Assembly (NCBI GenBank): GCA_017984435.1
Contig: JAGNZK010000001.1
Span: 1-64,000 of the forward strand
DNA from: Nitrosomonas sp.
Lineage (GTDB): Bacteria; Pseudomonadota; Gammaproteobacteria; Burkholderiales; Nitrosomonadaceae
Length of the DNA: 64,000 bases
Direction: 5' to 3'
Below the pieces are notes generated by a model. The model had not been told where the DNA came from. It did not search any database and saw only the letters and a list, made by a program, of their open reading frames with translations. Position numbers and translations under genes: made by a program. Positions within the stretch are counted from its first letter, which is position 1; each line of letters opens with the position of its first letter. Shown piece by piece: positions 27,990 to 37,896 of the stretch.

Positions 27990-30900
27990 TTACGTCCAAT
28001 AGGACCAATCAACAAGCAGCTTCTCAAATGCTTTCTCCTTAATAGGCTTGGAATAAAGAAAGCCTTGCACATAATCACAGCCAAAATGCGTCAATAAATC
28101 CTGCTGCTCCTTCGTTTCCACCCCTTCAGCAATGGTTTTGATATCCAGTTTATGTGCCATGACGATAATCGCTTCTACCAGTGTGCGATCCGTCGCACTG
28201 TCGATCAATTGATTGATAAAGGAGTGATCGATTTTGAGATAGTCAATATCAAACTTCTTAAGGTAGGAAAGCGAAGAGAAACCAGTGCCAAAATCATCAA
28301 TCGATACTTCGATGCCGTTGTTACGAAACTCCAGCAAATATTCCTGAACAATAGCAGAATCCTTTAACAATACGCCTTCGGTAATTTCCACGTTGATGCA
28401 GTTTCCGGGTAATCCAAACTGGGCCAGATTGTCCAGCCAACTAAATTTATTCATAAATTTAAACTGGATAGGCGACATATTGACACTGATCTGAATAATA
28501 TAACCCAGGCGCTTTTGCCATTGATTAATTAAGGCAATTGATTGTTTAAATACCATTTCGCCGATTTCCAAGATCAAACCGCTTTCCTCTGCCAATGGGA
28601 TAAAAGTAGCCGGACTGATCATACCCCGCCGTGGATGTTTCCAGCGCACCAATGCTTCGGCTTTGATAGGACGCCCCGTCGACAATTCCAGTATCGGTTG
28701 ATAATACACTTGCAGTTCATTCTTTGCGATTGCCCGTCTAAGATCATGAATAAGAACCATTTTTTCATGCGCCTCTCGCTGCATGGAGGGCGTGAAGTTG
28801 CAAAAACGATTACGTCCTTCCAATTTTGCGGCATACATCGCCTGATCGGCGTGCTTCATCAGGCTTTTCATGTCAGTCCCATCTTGTGGATAGAACACAA
28901 TACCGATACTCGTGGAAATATAATAATTTGTTCGATTCTGATTAAAATTAAACGGCTTATTCAAACTCTGAATAATATGTAGTGCCATTTCTTCAACTTG
29001 CTGATTATCTATGGAATCTGACAAGATAACTGCAAATTCATCCCCACCCAGACGCGCGACAGTGTCCGTTTCGTTTAAACAGGATTTAACGCGTAACGCG
29101 ACTTCCCGCAACAGATCATCGCCTTTATCATGTCCCAATGTGTCATTGATGTCCTTGAAATGATCCAAATCCAAAAACAGCATGGAGAGCGGTGTTCCGC
29201 TCCGGCGCGATTTCTTGATTTTCATTTCCAGCCGGTCTTTGAACAAATTGCGATTGGGTAAACCGGTTAATTGGTCATAATTGGCCTGAGACAAAATGAG
29301 TTCATCTTTCTTCTTCTTCTCGGTGATGTCGGTAAATTGCGAGACATGATAGTGAACACAGCCATCCGGATATCGAATGACACTGACATTGAGCCATTTG
29401 GCATGGATAGTGCCATCTTTACGCAAGTCCCAAATTTCACCTTGCCAGTGATCCTCATTTGACAGCCTGCGCCGTATCTCCTGATAAAAAACCGGATCAT
29501 GGTGCCCTGATCGAAACATTTCCGGGGTCTTACCCATCACATCCGCCATTTCATAACCCGTCATACGCGTAAAAGCCGGATTAATTTGTATAATCAGATC
29601 ATTCTCATCCGTTACCATGATGGCTTCATTACTCGACTGATAAATGGTTGCTGCCAAACGCATCGATTCATAAATGCGCTTTTGTTTAGTAATATCCTGA
29701 TAGATCCCCAATACACCGATGATTTCATTATGGCCGTTACGCAAGGGCACTTTGGAAGTGCGCAGCCAGTTAATTTTCCCATCCGGCATCGTCTGCGGTT
29801 CTTCATAGGCAAGCTTTGGCATACCTGAATTGATGACCGTTTGGTCATCCTTGCGATAATCCTCCGCTTGCGCTTTCCAACTCCATTGATAATCATCGCT
29901 GCCGATCATATCCTGTGCAGATTGCGCCCCGGCATCTTGGGCAAAAATGGAATTACAACCCAGATAGCGTGAGTTCCTGTCTTTCCAGAAAATGCGCACA
30001 GGCGCCGTGTCAATAATAGTCCCGAGTAAATTGCGTGACTCGGCCAGTGCGGCTTCCTTCATTTTTCGATCGGTAATGTCGGTAATGGTACCCACATAAC
30101 CCATCACATCGCCATTCTGATCGCGCTCCGCCTGCGCATGGCCGAGAATCCACGTAATAACTTGTTCTTTGGTTTGGAAACGATACTCGGACATGAATTG
30201 CCGCTGGTACTGCACCGCCCTGTTCCATTCATTCATCACCCGTTCGCGGTCATCGGAATGAATCGCAGAAATCCAGCCATAGCCCGCGGCTGCTTCGGCA
30301 TTCATACCAGCCGTGTTGCACCAGCGCTCATTGACATAGAGGCATCTACCGGTTGCATCCGTACGGAAGATACCGACCGGCGCCACTTCAGTGAGACTAC
30401 GGAAAAGCTGCTCATTATCACGCAGCGCCATCTCCATTCGTTTTTGCACGGTGATATCAACCAATACCCCTTGCCAATGCGTACTGCCATCTGCTTTCCG
30501 ATGCGGTATGGAATAGCCGCGCAACCACTTTTCACCCATTGGCGTTCGCACGGGATATTCATGCAACCACGGTAGCAGCTTTATCATCGAATCAAGAATA
30601 GATGCGTCCAGATCTGGCAGTGCATCCGGGTGAATCTGTTGAAACAAAATTTCAACATCAGCCATACATTCGGCGGGGGAATGCCCAATTAAATCAGTAA
30701 TCCCTTCACTCATAAAGGGAAGCGAACGGCGACCCTGGACATCAATGCAAAATTCAAACACCGCACCCGGTATGCTGGCGAGAAGATCACGAAAACGTTT
30801 TTCACTCGTTCGCAGTTCTTTGGTGCGCTGAATCATGGCATATTCAAGATCTTCTTTAAGCACCATAATTTCTGTTTCTACCGCCTTACGCGCAGTGATA

Positions 30901-31307
30901 TTGCGAAATATACCGCGCGTAGCGATGGGCACATCATTTATCGAATAAAGACTTACGTTGCCTTCCATCACAATGACCTGACCAGCTTTTGTCAGAAATG
31001 GCACTTCAATAAGCCCGACATTTTCACCTGCCATAATTCGCTGCATAAATCTCTGGCAATGCGCATGATGATCGGGGTGGATGATGCTAAAGATATTCAG
31101 CGTTGCCACTTCTTCCGTCGTATAGCCAAGCACTTCACGCCAGGCCCGATTGACAAAGAGAAAATGTCCATCCGGCGCAACACTCTGAATCAAATCTCTG
31201 ATACCGTCGAACAATTCACTCAATTGCCGATCGCTCAGGATGTTGGCAACCGGCATCGTGACATTCATATCAGAAAAATGCTTTGGCGCTATATCATCGT
31301 TACTCAT
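27990..31307 (-). CDS. Sensor protein PAS(x5)-GGDEF-EAL
   Basis: This 1105-residue soluble protein has about five PAS domains (roughly 20-135, 165-285, 290-415, 420-540 and 545-665) with PAC-type endings NITARKAVE, DITVQKRME, DITDRKMKE and DITKQKRIY. The GGDEF domain carries RLGGDEFAVIL (about 670-840) and the EAL domain carries EALVRW and DDFGTGFSSLSYL (about 845-1100). Both catalytic sites appear complete. From the last PAS domain to the C-terminus it closely matches the 966-residue protein on the other side of tpm. It is divergent from sdaA. Confidence 0.95.
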   Translation of the reverse strand: MSNDDIAPKHFSDMNVTMPVANILSDRQLSELFDGIRDLIQSVAPDGHFLFVNRAWREVLGYTTEEVATLNIFSIIHPDHHAHCQRFMQRIMAGENVGLIEVPFLTKAGQVIVMEGNVSLYSINDVPIATRGIFRNITARKAVETEIMVLKEDLEYAMIQRTKELRTSEKRFRDLLASIPGAVFEFCIDVQGRRSLPFMSEGITDLIGHSPAECMADVEILFQQIHPDALPDLDASILDSMIKLLPWLHEYPVRTPMGEKWLRGYSIPHRKADGSTHWQGVLVDITVQKRMEMALRDNEQLFRSLTEVAPVGIFRTDATGRCLYVNERWCNTAGMNAEAAAGYGWISAIHSDDRERVMNEWNRAVQYQRQFMSEYRFQTKEQVITWILGHAQAERDQNGDVMGYVGTITDITDRKMKEAALAESRNLLGTIIDTAPVRIFWKDRNSRYLGCNSIFAQDAGAQSAQDMIGSDDYQWSWKAQAEDYRKDDQTVINSGMPKLAYEEPQTMPDGKINWLRTSKVPLRNGHNEIIGVLGIYQDITKQKRIYESMRLAATIYQSSNEAIMVTDENDLIIQINPAFTRMTGYEMADVMGKTPEMFRSGHHDPVFYQEIRRRLSNEDHWQGEIWDLRKDGTIHAKWLNVSVIRYPDGCVHYHVSQFTDITEKKKKDELILSQANYDQLTGLPNRNLFKDRLEMKIKKSRRSGTPLSMLFLDLDHFKDINDTLGHDKGDDLLREVALRVKSCLNETDTVARLGGDEFAVILSDSIDNQQVEEMALHIIQSLNKPFNFNQNRTNYYISTSIGIVFYPQDGTDMKSLMKHADQAMYAAKLEGRNRFCNFTPSMQREAHEKMVLIHDLRRAIAKNELQVYYQPILELSTGRPIKAEALVRWKHPRRGMISPATFIPLAEESGLILEIGEMVFKQSIALINQWQKRLGYIIQISVNMSPIQFKFMNKFSWLDNLAQFGLPGNCINVEITEGVLLKDSAIVQEYLLEFRNNGIEVSIDDFGTGFSSLSYLKKFDIDYLKIDHSFINQLIDSATDRTLVEAIIVMAHKLDIKTIAEGVETKEQQDLLTHFGCDYVQGFLYSKPIKEKAFEKLLVDWSYWT

Positions 31308-31609
31308 GCAGTGGATCTGGAAATAATAACCGTGGATCGGAACAAGGTATGCTTCAGTTTTGGTAATGCAACACAGGGAGCATGATTTTAATCTAAAGTA
31401 CAGCAGCCTATAAAATTATATGCATACAAAGAATATCCAAGCAAAAATGATTATCAGTCGACCTCATCAGTCTGTATAGTTATCCACAAAAACTTGTTGA
31501 GTCAGTGCAAGACATATAGCATACTAGTCGCGCTTTAATTTTCAGCACAGGTTTCCACAAAATATCATGCTGACTCTCGATAGAATGTCGCATTCTTACA
31601 GGCAATTTA
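31308..31609. other. Divergent intergenic region upstream of sdaA
   Basis: About 300 bases between two divergent genes. It must hold the promoters of both sdaA and the PAS-GGDEF-EAL gene, but no clear consensus box, operator or RNA element was identified. A short minus-strand frame over its right part continues into sdaA antisense and is not called. Confidence 0.4.
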
Positions 31610-32989
31610 ATGTTCATCAGCGTTCTTGATCTCTTCAAAATAGGTATTGGCCCATCCAGTTCGCATACCATGGGGCCCATGGTTGCAGCCAAGGATTTTC
31701 GCGATCGCATTCAGGCTTTTGTCTCCAGTCATCCCGTTCCCTCTTTTCTGCAGGTTCGTTGCACTCTGCGCGGATCACTGGCATTCACCGGCAAAGGACA
31801 CGCCACCGACCGTGCAGTAACTTTGGGGATGCATCAATATACACCACAAGGATTAGCCAAACTGAATGTCAATGAATTATTTGAGAAACTTTGGCAACAA
31901 AAAACTATTCAGCTCAACGAATCGGTATTGATCCATTTCAATCCGCCTGAGAATATTATTTTCGATCGCGGAGAACCTTTGCCGGAACATCCGAACGGCA
32001 TGATTTTTCAATTATTGGATGAAACTGGCAAGACTTTATTAACCGAAACTTACTTTTCGATTGGCGGTGGTTTTATCACCACATTGCCTGAAATTGGGCA
32101 AATTGTTGCACCCATTAAAATGGAAGCAACCAGTTCCTGCGGTTTTCCTTTTGATTGCGCTAATCAAATGATGAAAATGTCTGCTGATAGCGGTTTATCA
32201 ATCGCTGCAATGAAGCGCAGCAATGAACTGGAACGCATCGGCGAAACAGCGCTGAATGCCGGGTTGGATGCCGTCTGGGATGCGATGCGCACTTGCCTTG
32301 AAAACGGCCTAGTGGCTGAGGGGCGATTACCCGGCGGACTGAACATTAAACGCCGCGCGCACTCGTTATATCAGCAATTACAGAATAACCCGCAGAAGGC
32401 CAACTTAAATGACTGGTTGTGTGCTTACGCCATGGCGGTGAATGAGGAAAACGCAGCAGGGCACATGGTCGTCACCGCACCGACCAATGGCGCAGCAGGC
32501 GTTATACCGGCGGTGATTTATTATGCGGTAAAACATGAAAACGCAACACTGGAACAAGTGCGTGATTTCCTGCTGGTAGCCGGTGCAATTGGTGGATTGA
32601 TCAAACATAACAGTTCGATTTCCGGCGCTGAAGTAGGCTGTCAAGGCGAAGTCGGTTCCGCATCCGCCATGGCGGCGGCAGGTTTATGCGCGATCCAAGG
32701 CGGTACGACCGAACAAATTGAAAATGCGGCGGAAATCGCTTTAGAACATCACTTGGGTATGACCTGCGATCCGGTGGGCAGTCTAGTACAAGTACCGTGT
32801 ATTGAACGCAACGGATTCGGCGCCATCAAGGCTTATACCGCCGCATCACTGGCCATTCGCGGCGATGGCCAGCACTTTATGTCACTGGATAATTGCATCG
32901 CCGCGATGAAACAAACCGGGTTGGAAATGTCGGTGAAATACAAGGAAACTTCGCTGGGCGGGCTGGCGGTCAGTATCACTGAATGCTAG
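31610..32989 (+). CDS. sdaA: L-serine ammonia-lyase (iron-sulfur, single-chain)
   Basis: This cytoplasmic [4Fe-4S] enzyme converts L-serine to pyruvate and ammonia. The 459-residue chain fuses beta and alpha parts in the usual order: an N-terminal [21 protein letters not shown], then the alpha part with [20 protein letters not shown]-like sequence and [21 protein letters not shown]. The cluster cysteines appear in [18 protein letters not shown] and VPCIERN. It stands alone, with its stop only a few bases from the convergent DUF3422 gene. Confidence 0.96.
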   Translation: MFISVLDLFKIGIGPSSSHTMGPMVAAKDFRDRIQAFVSSHPVPSFLQVRCTLRGSLAFTGKGHATDRAVTLGMHQYTPQGLAKLNVNELFEKLWQQKTIQLNESVLIHFNPPENIIFDRGEPLPEHPNGMIFQLLDETGKTLLTETYFSIGGGFITTLPEIGQIVAPIKMEATSSCGFPFDCANQMMKMSADSGLSIAAMKRSNELERIGETALNAGLDAVWDAMRTCLENGLVAEGRLPGGLNIKRRAHSLYQQLQNNPQKANLNDWLCAYAMAVNEENAAGHMVVTAPTNGAAGVIPAVIYYAVKHENATLEQVRDFLLVAGAIGGLIKHNSSISGAEVGCQGEVGSASAMAAAGLCAIQGGTTEQIENAAEIALEHHLGMTCDPVGSLVQVPCIERNGFGAIKAYTAASLAIRGDGQHFMSLDNCIAAMKQTGLEMSVKYKETSLGGLAVSITEC

Positions 32990-32992
32990 TCA

Positions 32993-34348
32993 CTATTTAT
33001 CCCGATGCAACTTGCCAATCACATGGCGCACGCCCCTGACAACAAAGAAAACGCCCAGTACCACGATAGGAATGGCAATACCGGTGAGCAGTTCGACATT
33101 AATATCTTGTCCTGCTGCCTTGAGTGCTTTAAGTCCATAACCCACCATACCTAGCAGATAATAACTCAGCACGACCACGGATAACCCTTCCACCGTTTCC
33201 TGCATGCGCAATTGCACATGGGCACGGTGATCCATCGATTTCAGCAAATCCCGGATCTGCGCTTCCATGGATAAATCAACCCGTGTGCGCAATAACGCCG
33301 ATGCGCGCCCCAAACGCATCGACAAGGTTTCAAGTTTGGTATGCACCAGTTCGCAGGTTCCCATCGCCGATGACAATCGCTGAATCATGAATTCCTGCAG
33401 CATTTGCAGTCCCTCGATACGTTCTTCGCGTAATTCGGTGATGCGTAATTTCACGATATCGTAATACGCTCTGGATGCATTAAAACGATGACTGGTTTGC
33501 GCAGATAAACGTTCGGTCTCCGCTGCCAATTTGGTTAACTCGTCCAGCAATCGCTGTTCATCTTCGATACAAGTGAGCTCCACATTATTGGCAATCAATG
33601 CTGCCAGACGCTGATCGGCACGTGCCAATTGCGGAATGATCTCGCGTGTGATCGGTAATGGCAACATCGCCAACATGCGGTAAGTTTCGATCTCCAGCAG
33701 ACGCTGCACCAACCGCCCAACTTGCCGACTACGCAAGTTTTCATCATGTATCAATATGCGGCCAAAATTATCACGATGGATCTGATTATCGCTCCATACA
33801 CTGGCGGCCCCCCCTGCCACTTTTGAGCCGATCACTGTTCCGGAAGCAAATAAGGTTGCCAGTTCATGCAAACTGCGCTTGGGTCGTGAGCGATCTTCCA
33901 AGGCGATATGTGTCGCCACCAGCAATTCACCGGGTAATCGGGCCAACCATTCCTGCGGTACATATTCAATTGCTGTATGCTCAAAGGGTATCTCAAACAG
34001 CTTCGCCCGATAAATGGTATACGTCGAGTATTCAGTATGCCGTTCCCAGCGCAAACGAAACTCGCCGAAATTCGCGCTGAAATCATTCTCGTACATATTG
34101 GGCGGACTAATCCCGTAACGGTCGCATAACTCGCTCATCAGCGCACGCTCCTGATCCACCCAGTGGCGTTCGGACATCAATACCAAATGAGAGAGCTGCA
34201 CAGGTGGTGCCAACAATTCATACGCCACCGCATTCAGCTCGGTATGTAATTCCAACCTTGCCGAGTATTCCGGAATATTCAGCAATCTATCTTTAGGTTC
34301 AGCGGTCAATGAAGATAATTCAGTCAAGGAATCCATAAAATAACTCAT
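32993..34348 (-). CDS. DUF3422 family membrane protein
   Basis: The 451-residue protein begins with a conserved soluble region (SARLELHTELNAVAYELLAPPV, SHLVLMSERHW, RWERHTEYSTYTI) and continues through a long helical section with coiled-coil character (DELTKLAAETERLSAQTSHRF). It ends in two close membrane helices (SVVVLSYYLLGMVGYGLKAL and LTGIAIPIVVLGVFFVVRGV). This matches DUF3422, a family of unknown function. The architecture, a large cytoplasmic helical domain anchored at the C-terminus, resembles proteins that organise membranes, but that is speculation. Confidence 0.9.
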   Translation of the reverse strand: MSYFMDSLTELSSLTAEPKDRLLNIPEYSARLELHTELNAVAYELLAPPVQLSHLVLMSERHWVDQERALMSELCDRYGISPPNMYENDFSANFGEFRLRWERHTEYSTYTIYRAKLFEIPFEHTAIEYVPQEWLARLPGELLVATHIALEDRSRPKRSLHELATLFASGTVIGSKVAGGAASVWSDNQIHRDNFGRILIHDENLRSRQVGRLVQRLLEIETYRMLAMLPLPITREIIPQLARADQRLAALIANNVELTCIEDEQRLLDELTKLAAETERLSAQTSHRFNASRAYYDIVKLRITELREERIEGLQMLQEFMIQRLSSAMGTCELVHTKLETLSMRLGRASALLRTRVDLSMEAQIRDLLKSMDHRAHVQLRMQETVEGLSVVVLSYYLLGMVGYGLKALKAAGQDINVELLTGIAIPIVVLGVFFVVRGVRHVIGKLHRDK

Positions 34349-34727
34349 CCGATTAAATCAATTTGTAGCATACCGAATTTTTATTACCAAGGGATGAATC
34401 TTTTATAGCATGACACATTCCGTGAGATTAAAGCTGAGAAAAACTGAGCCTTGAAAAACAATGATTAGTAAAAGAGGTCTTAAGTACTTCTATTTGCTCA
34501 ATACATCCTACTACAGCTTTTTATAATAATATGGCTTGACGCTTGATGCAGTCATGGAATCTTCCGAAGACTCATCACCCATCCAGCGGCATAAAGAATT
34601 TCATTGCTCAACAGAATCTATCTGAAGCCTCTGATTATTAACTTAATCGATACTTTCTTAACGGGTCCAGCCATGTAAACATCTGAATCATGACTGGTTG
34701 ATCAGAAACTCATCGGGAAACAATACA
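34349..34727. other. 379-base intergenic region upstream of the multicopper oxidase
   Basis: AT-rich sequence between divergent genes. Apart from the Shine-Dalgarno-like GGGAAA before the oxidase start, no clear promoter or operator was identified. No small gene is supported. Confidence 0.4.
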
Positions 34728-36668
34728 ATGAAAAAAAACAACCATCGACTCCATATTATACAATTCATATATTTTGCTATTCTTGTCGCAATGATTGCAC
34801 TAACCAATGTGCCGACTCACGCAGCACCATTGCAAATGCCTGTATCAGCCAGTTCTGGCTCCACTAAAGCGTTAAGCGTTCATTTGGATGTTCAATCCGC
34901 CACTTACACGTTGCTGGGTCCTTCGCCGACTGCCCAGAGCGGACCCAGTGAAAATCCGGCAGTAACAGCGCGTGGCGTAAAACTTACCCATAGCAAGCCA
35001 GCTGCAACTTCACCATCGGCTGAACATTTACTCGTTGGCCCAACGTTACGCATTCGCCCTGGGGATAAACTGGATATTCTTTTCAGAAATAGCCTCAGCT
35101 ATGAAGAACCGGCCGGCGATGGCAGTCATAGCACCACCAATCCGCACGGATTTGATGTGCTTAATCTGCATACCCATGGTTTGCATGTTTCACCCAAGAG
35201 CCCAAGCGACAATGTCTTATTGAATATCTTTCCGAAAAAAACACTTCAAAAACCATTAAAGGAATGCTTTTCTGAATTCGGCAAAGAAAATTGCGTGACG
35301 GAGAAATACGCTTACGCTTATAAAATTCCCGCCAATCATCCTTCGGGAACCTACTGGTATCATGCGCACAAACACGGTGCTGTCGCGATGCATTTAGCCG
35401 ATGGCATTGCCGGTGCCCTGATCATTGAAGATCCGGTGAATGGTCTGGAAAGTTTGCCAGCCGTCCAAGCAGCACACGAGCAAATTATCCTGTTGCAGGA
35501 AATCGCCTATGGCGGCAAATATCCGGACGGCACCGGTTCAGGTACTCCGAAAGATCCCTATCGCATTGACTGCATGAGCGTATACGGCAATCCAAAGGGT
35601 TGCGCATTTGGCGGAAAAACACCGGCTGCGCCTGGCGTCACCAATAACGCTTTATCCGTCAATGGCCAGTTCCAACCATCGATCACGATGTCAACCGATG
35701 AAGCCCAGCTTTGGCGGGTCATTAATGGCAGTATCGGCAATGTCGTACCAATGTGTCTGGTGCCTGTCAGCAGTCAAAATAATACAGCGGCAACCGCAAC
35801 CCCAGCTGTTTATGTTCTGGCGGCAGATGGCATTCCCATACAAAACCCTAACGCCGGGAAAAATGATCCGCCGATACTTCTGGCTAACCCGGTGGTCAGT
35901 CCCACCGATGGCACCGGTCTCCTGAACAATGAACTGCTATTCCTGGCCGCAGGGCAACGATTGGATTTAATGGTACAAGCACCGTCTACGCCGGGCATTT
36001 ACGCTTTATATGATAGCGTTGACCAGTCCGGCAATGCTATTCCCACGAATCAATTATGCCAGGCAACAACTTACGCGCAGCAAACCCCGATTCTGACCAT
36101 ATCCGTTCAAGCCAGCGCGAATGAAATCGCCTACAATACCGCAATACCGACGCAACAAGCGCTGAACCAATTAACAACGCCAACAACCATCACCGCGGCT
36201 GAAAGCCCGGAACTGCCCACCCAAGGCGCTGTTTTTGGTTTCACCAATCATGAATTCGCCCCGATCGATGGTGGCGCATCGGTCATCAATGCCAGAGTTT
36301 TCAATCCCATCCGCAGCCAACGCGACCTTGCGTTGAAGCAAGTCGATTTATGGTCAGCACAAAGCGCCGTGGGCACGCACATGTTCCATATCCATATCAA
36401 TTCATTCCAATTGGTCTCGCGCGGACCAGTGAACTACCCGTTCCCGATCTGGCGCGACACCTTGCTGGTAGAAACGCAATCCGATAAAGAGGGTAATGCA
36501 AAAATCGGTGAAATCGTGCAATTCCTGCAAAAACCGCTGGACTACACCGGCGCACTGGTCATGCACTGTCATAATGTCGCGCACGAAGATAATGGCATGA
36601 TGGAATTGGTCAATATTCTATCGACTTCCAGTAGTCATAAACCTGCGCACAAGAAACATACGCAATAG
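34728..36668 (+). CDS. Multicopper oxidase, exported
   Basis: The protein has 646 residues from the ATG at 34728, which follows GGGAAA. A signal peptide is visible (hydrophobic about 11-32, likely cleavage after THA). Copper-binding motifs appear in order: LHTHGLHV (HxH), YWYHAHKHG (HxH), HMFHIHINSF, and the C-terminal MHCHNVAHEDNGMMELV, which supplies type 1 and trinuclear ligands including the Cys and the axial Met. It is a three-domain laccase/CueO-like enzyme acting in the periplasm. The substrate (metal ions, phenolics or other) cannot be read from the sequence. A long hairpin follows the stop. Confidence 0.93.
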   Translation: MKKNNHRLHIIQFIYFAILVAMIALTNVPTHAAPLQMPVSASSGSTKALSVHLDVQSATYTLLGPSPTAQSGPSENPAVTARGVKLTHSKPAATSPSAEHLLVGPTLRIRPGDKLDILFRNSLSYEEPAGDGSHSTTNPHGFDVLNLHTHGLHVSPKSPSDNVLLNIFPKKTLQKPLKECFSEFGKENCVTEKYAYAYKIPANHPSGTYWYHAHKHGAVAMHLADGIAGALIIEDPVNGLESLPAVQAAHEQIILLQEIAYGGKYPDGTGSGTPKDPYRIDCMSVYGNPKGCAFGGKTPAAPGVTNNALSVNGQFQPSITMSTDEAQLWRVINGSIGNVVPMCLVPVSSQNNTAATATPAVYVLAADGIPIQNPNAGKNDPPILLANPVVSPTDGTGLLNNELLFLAAGQRLDLMVQAPSTPGIYALYDSVDQSGNAIPTNQLCQATTYAQQTPILTISVQASANEIAYNTAIPTQQALNQLTTPTTITAAESPELPTQGAVFGFTNHEFAPIDGGASVINARVFNPIRSQRDLALKQVDLWSAQSAVGTHMFHIHINSFQLVSRGPVNYPFPIWRDTLLVETQSDKEGNAKIGEIVQFLQKPLDYTGALVMHCHNVAHEDNGMMELVNILSTSSSHKPAHKKHTQ

Positions 36669-36687
36669 TACTTTGCGGTTACTGCTG

Positions 36688-36731
36688 GAAAGCGGCTCAG
36701 GTTCGTAGGAAAAAGAATCTGAGCCACTTTC
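36688..36731 (+). terminator. Long hairpin downstream of the multicopper oxidase
   Basis: GAAAG plus GGCTCAGGTTC (36688-36704) pairs with GAATCTGAGCC plus CTTTC (36715-36731), with one G-T wobble and one mismatch, around a 10-base loop. A pure U-tract is missing, so termination may be partial. The hairpin separates the oxidase from the convergent hicA gene. Confidence 0.6.
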
Positions 36732-36763
36732 TATTCAGGAAGGAAACACCGATCCATATTCAA

Positions 36764-37006
36764 TTACTTTTTCAAAGCAGCGTAAAACTCTTTTTTGCTG
36801 ACACCGGCTTGTTTATGCATCGAACTGATCAAATCTGGACTAAAAGGCGACTTTGGGCAATCCACAGTAACTTTGAATAACCTCCCGTTTTCCTTCTTCA
36901 CCCATTGTTCGTGGGAGGTTGATGTTCTGGGCCGCGGTTCAAATCCCAATGTTTTGAGGATTTGTTTGACTTCCTTGCAGGTTAGTTGCGGATATATCCC
37001 GCTCAT
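36764..37006 (-). CDS. hicA: HicA-family toxin
   Basis: The 80-residue basic protein has the HicA fold pattern: LTCKEVKQILKTLGFEPRPR, then TSHEQWVKKENGRLFKVTVDC with the conserved His expected for mRNA cleavage, and a C-terminal ISSMHKQAGVSKKEFYAALKK. HicA toxins are double-stranded-RNA-binding-domain ribonucleases that act on mRNA. Its ATG overlaps the stop of the upstream hicB-like gene (37003-37006), so it is translationally coupled to it. It is the last gene of the six-gene minus-strand block. Confidence 0.85.
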   Translation of the reverse strand: MSGIYPQLTCKEVKQILKTLGFEPRPRTSTSHEQWVKKENGRLFKVTVDCPKSPFSPDLISSMHKQAGVSKKEFYAALKK

Positions 37007-37341
37007 TCGTGTATGTAATTTTGTGGAACCAAAGCTTGTGGAATTTTAAACAGCTTATGGAATTCGTTTTTGAATGCACCAACCCGGTATAACAAAACAT
37101 AGCAATAATAAGTCGCGATTTGCTTGAAAGGCGCTTTGCGCTGCAATAATTGCTCAGCATACTCCTTGTCTTCACCGACAAGTGCGTCGTAAAGATATTC
37201 CTGAATCATATCAGACAGTTTTGCTTTGACTTCCTCATAACTTTCCCCTTGCGCCGCGAGACCGAAGTCAATACAGAATGCCTGCCATTGATCGCCGTAT
37301 TTGTTGGCATAACACCGCAATAACAATTCTCTTGGTTTCAT
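37003..37341 (-). CDS. hicB: HicB-like antitoxin
   Basis: The protein is 112 residues when started at the ATG at 37341, which has AAGGA 7-8 bases upstream. The frame extends up to 37434 but without a better ribosome site. The N-terminal half resembles the partial RNase H fold of HicB (LLLRCYANKYGDQWQAFCID then FGLAAQGESYEEVKAKL). The C-terminal half, YYCYVLLYRVGAFKNEFHKL onward, is not a recognisable ribbon-helix-helix or HTH domain, so how it binds DNA, if it does, is unclear. The order (antitoxin before toxin, 4-base overlap) is the reverse of the classic hicAB order but common in some subgroups. Confidence 0.75.
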   Translation of the reverse strand: MKPRELLLRCYANKYGDQWQAFCIDFGLAAQGESYEEVKAKLSDMIQEYLYDALVGEDKEYAEQLLQRKAPFKQIATYYCYVLLYRVGAFKNEFHKLFKIPQALVPQNYIHE

Positions 37342-37434
37342 GAGTTTTTCCTTATGCTTATTTATTTCTTTTTTGCTGTAATAAATTTCTTTTGATATAT
37401 CAGGTTTATGAGTGACTGGTGTAATTACCGGCAT

Positions 37435-37887
37435 TCATAATAATGATATTGAGTTTACTCCATACCGTCTGGTTACATGATCGGAGACTGATAATGCAGA
37501 GAAAATTTTTTCTATCACCTCCTCAAGCGATTGCTTTATCTCGTGTTCCCATATCCGTATGACGCGCCAACCATTTTGTTCAAGTAATACATTTACTTCG
37601 TGATCACGCTCAACATTTCTTGCAATCTTGTTTTTCCAGAATAACTTGTTTGTTTCCGGCAGTGAACCATGTTCGGGGCAACTATGCCAAAAACATCCAT
37701 CGACAAAAATTACAATCTTGTAACAAGACAAAACGATATCCGGCTTTCCAGGCAGCTCTGATTTCAGCCGGTATCGCAATCCTTTATGCCAAAGCGCTTT
37801 TCTAAGTAGCAACTCCGGTTTTGTATTACTACCACGAACTGAAGACATGCATCTTCGTCTTTGTTCAGGCGTAAGGACATCGGGCAT
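37435..37887 (-). CDS. vsr: Vsr-family very-short-patch DNA endonuclease
   Basis: The 150-residue protein has all Vsr landmarks: TPEQRRRCMSSVRGSNTKPE at the start, KGLRYRLKSELPGKPDIV with the catalytic Asp, VIFVDGCFWHSCPEHG with the zinc and catalytic His residues, and GWRVIRIWEHEI. Classical Vsr nicks next to T:G mismatches that arise when 5-methylcytosine deaminates, protecting the sites of the partner methyltransferase. It sits three genes downstream of a C5 methyltransferase. In loci with a GHKL ATPase, Vsr-like proteins have also been proposed as the restriction nuclease. Length and motifs look intact. Confidence 0.93.
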   Translation of the reverse strand: MPDVLTPEQRRRCMSSVRGSNTKPELLLRKALWHKGLRYRLKSELPGKPDIVLSCYKIVIFVDGCFWHSCPEHGSLPETNKLFWKNKIARNVERDHEVNVLLEQNGWRVIRIWEHEIKQSLEEVIEKIFSALSVSDHVTRRYGVNSISLL

Positions 37888-37896
37888 CGCGACAAC

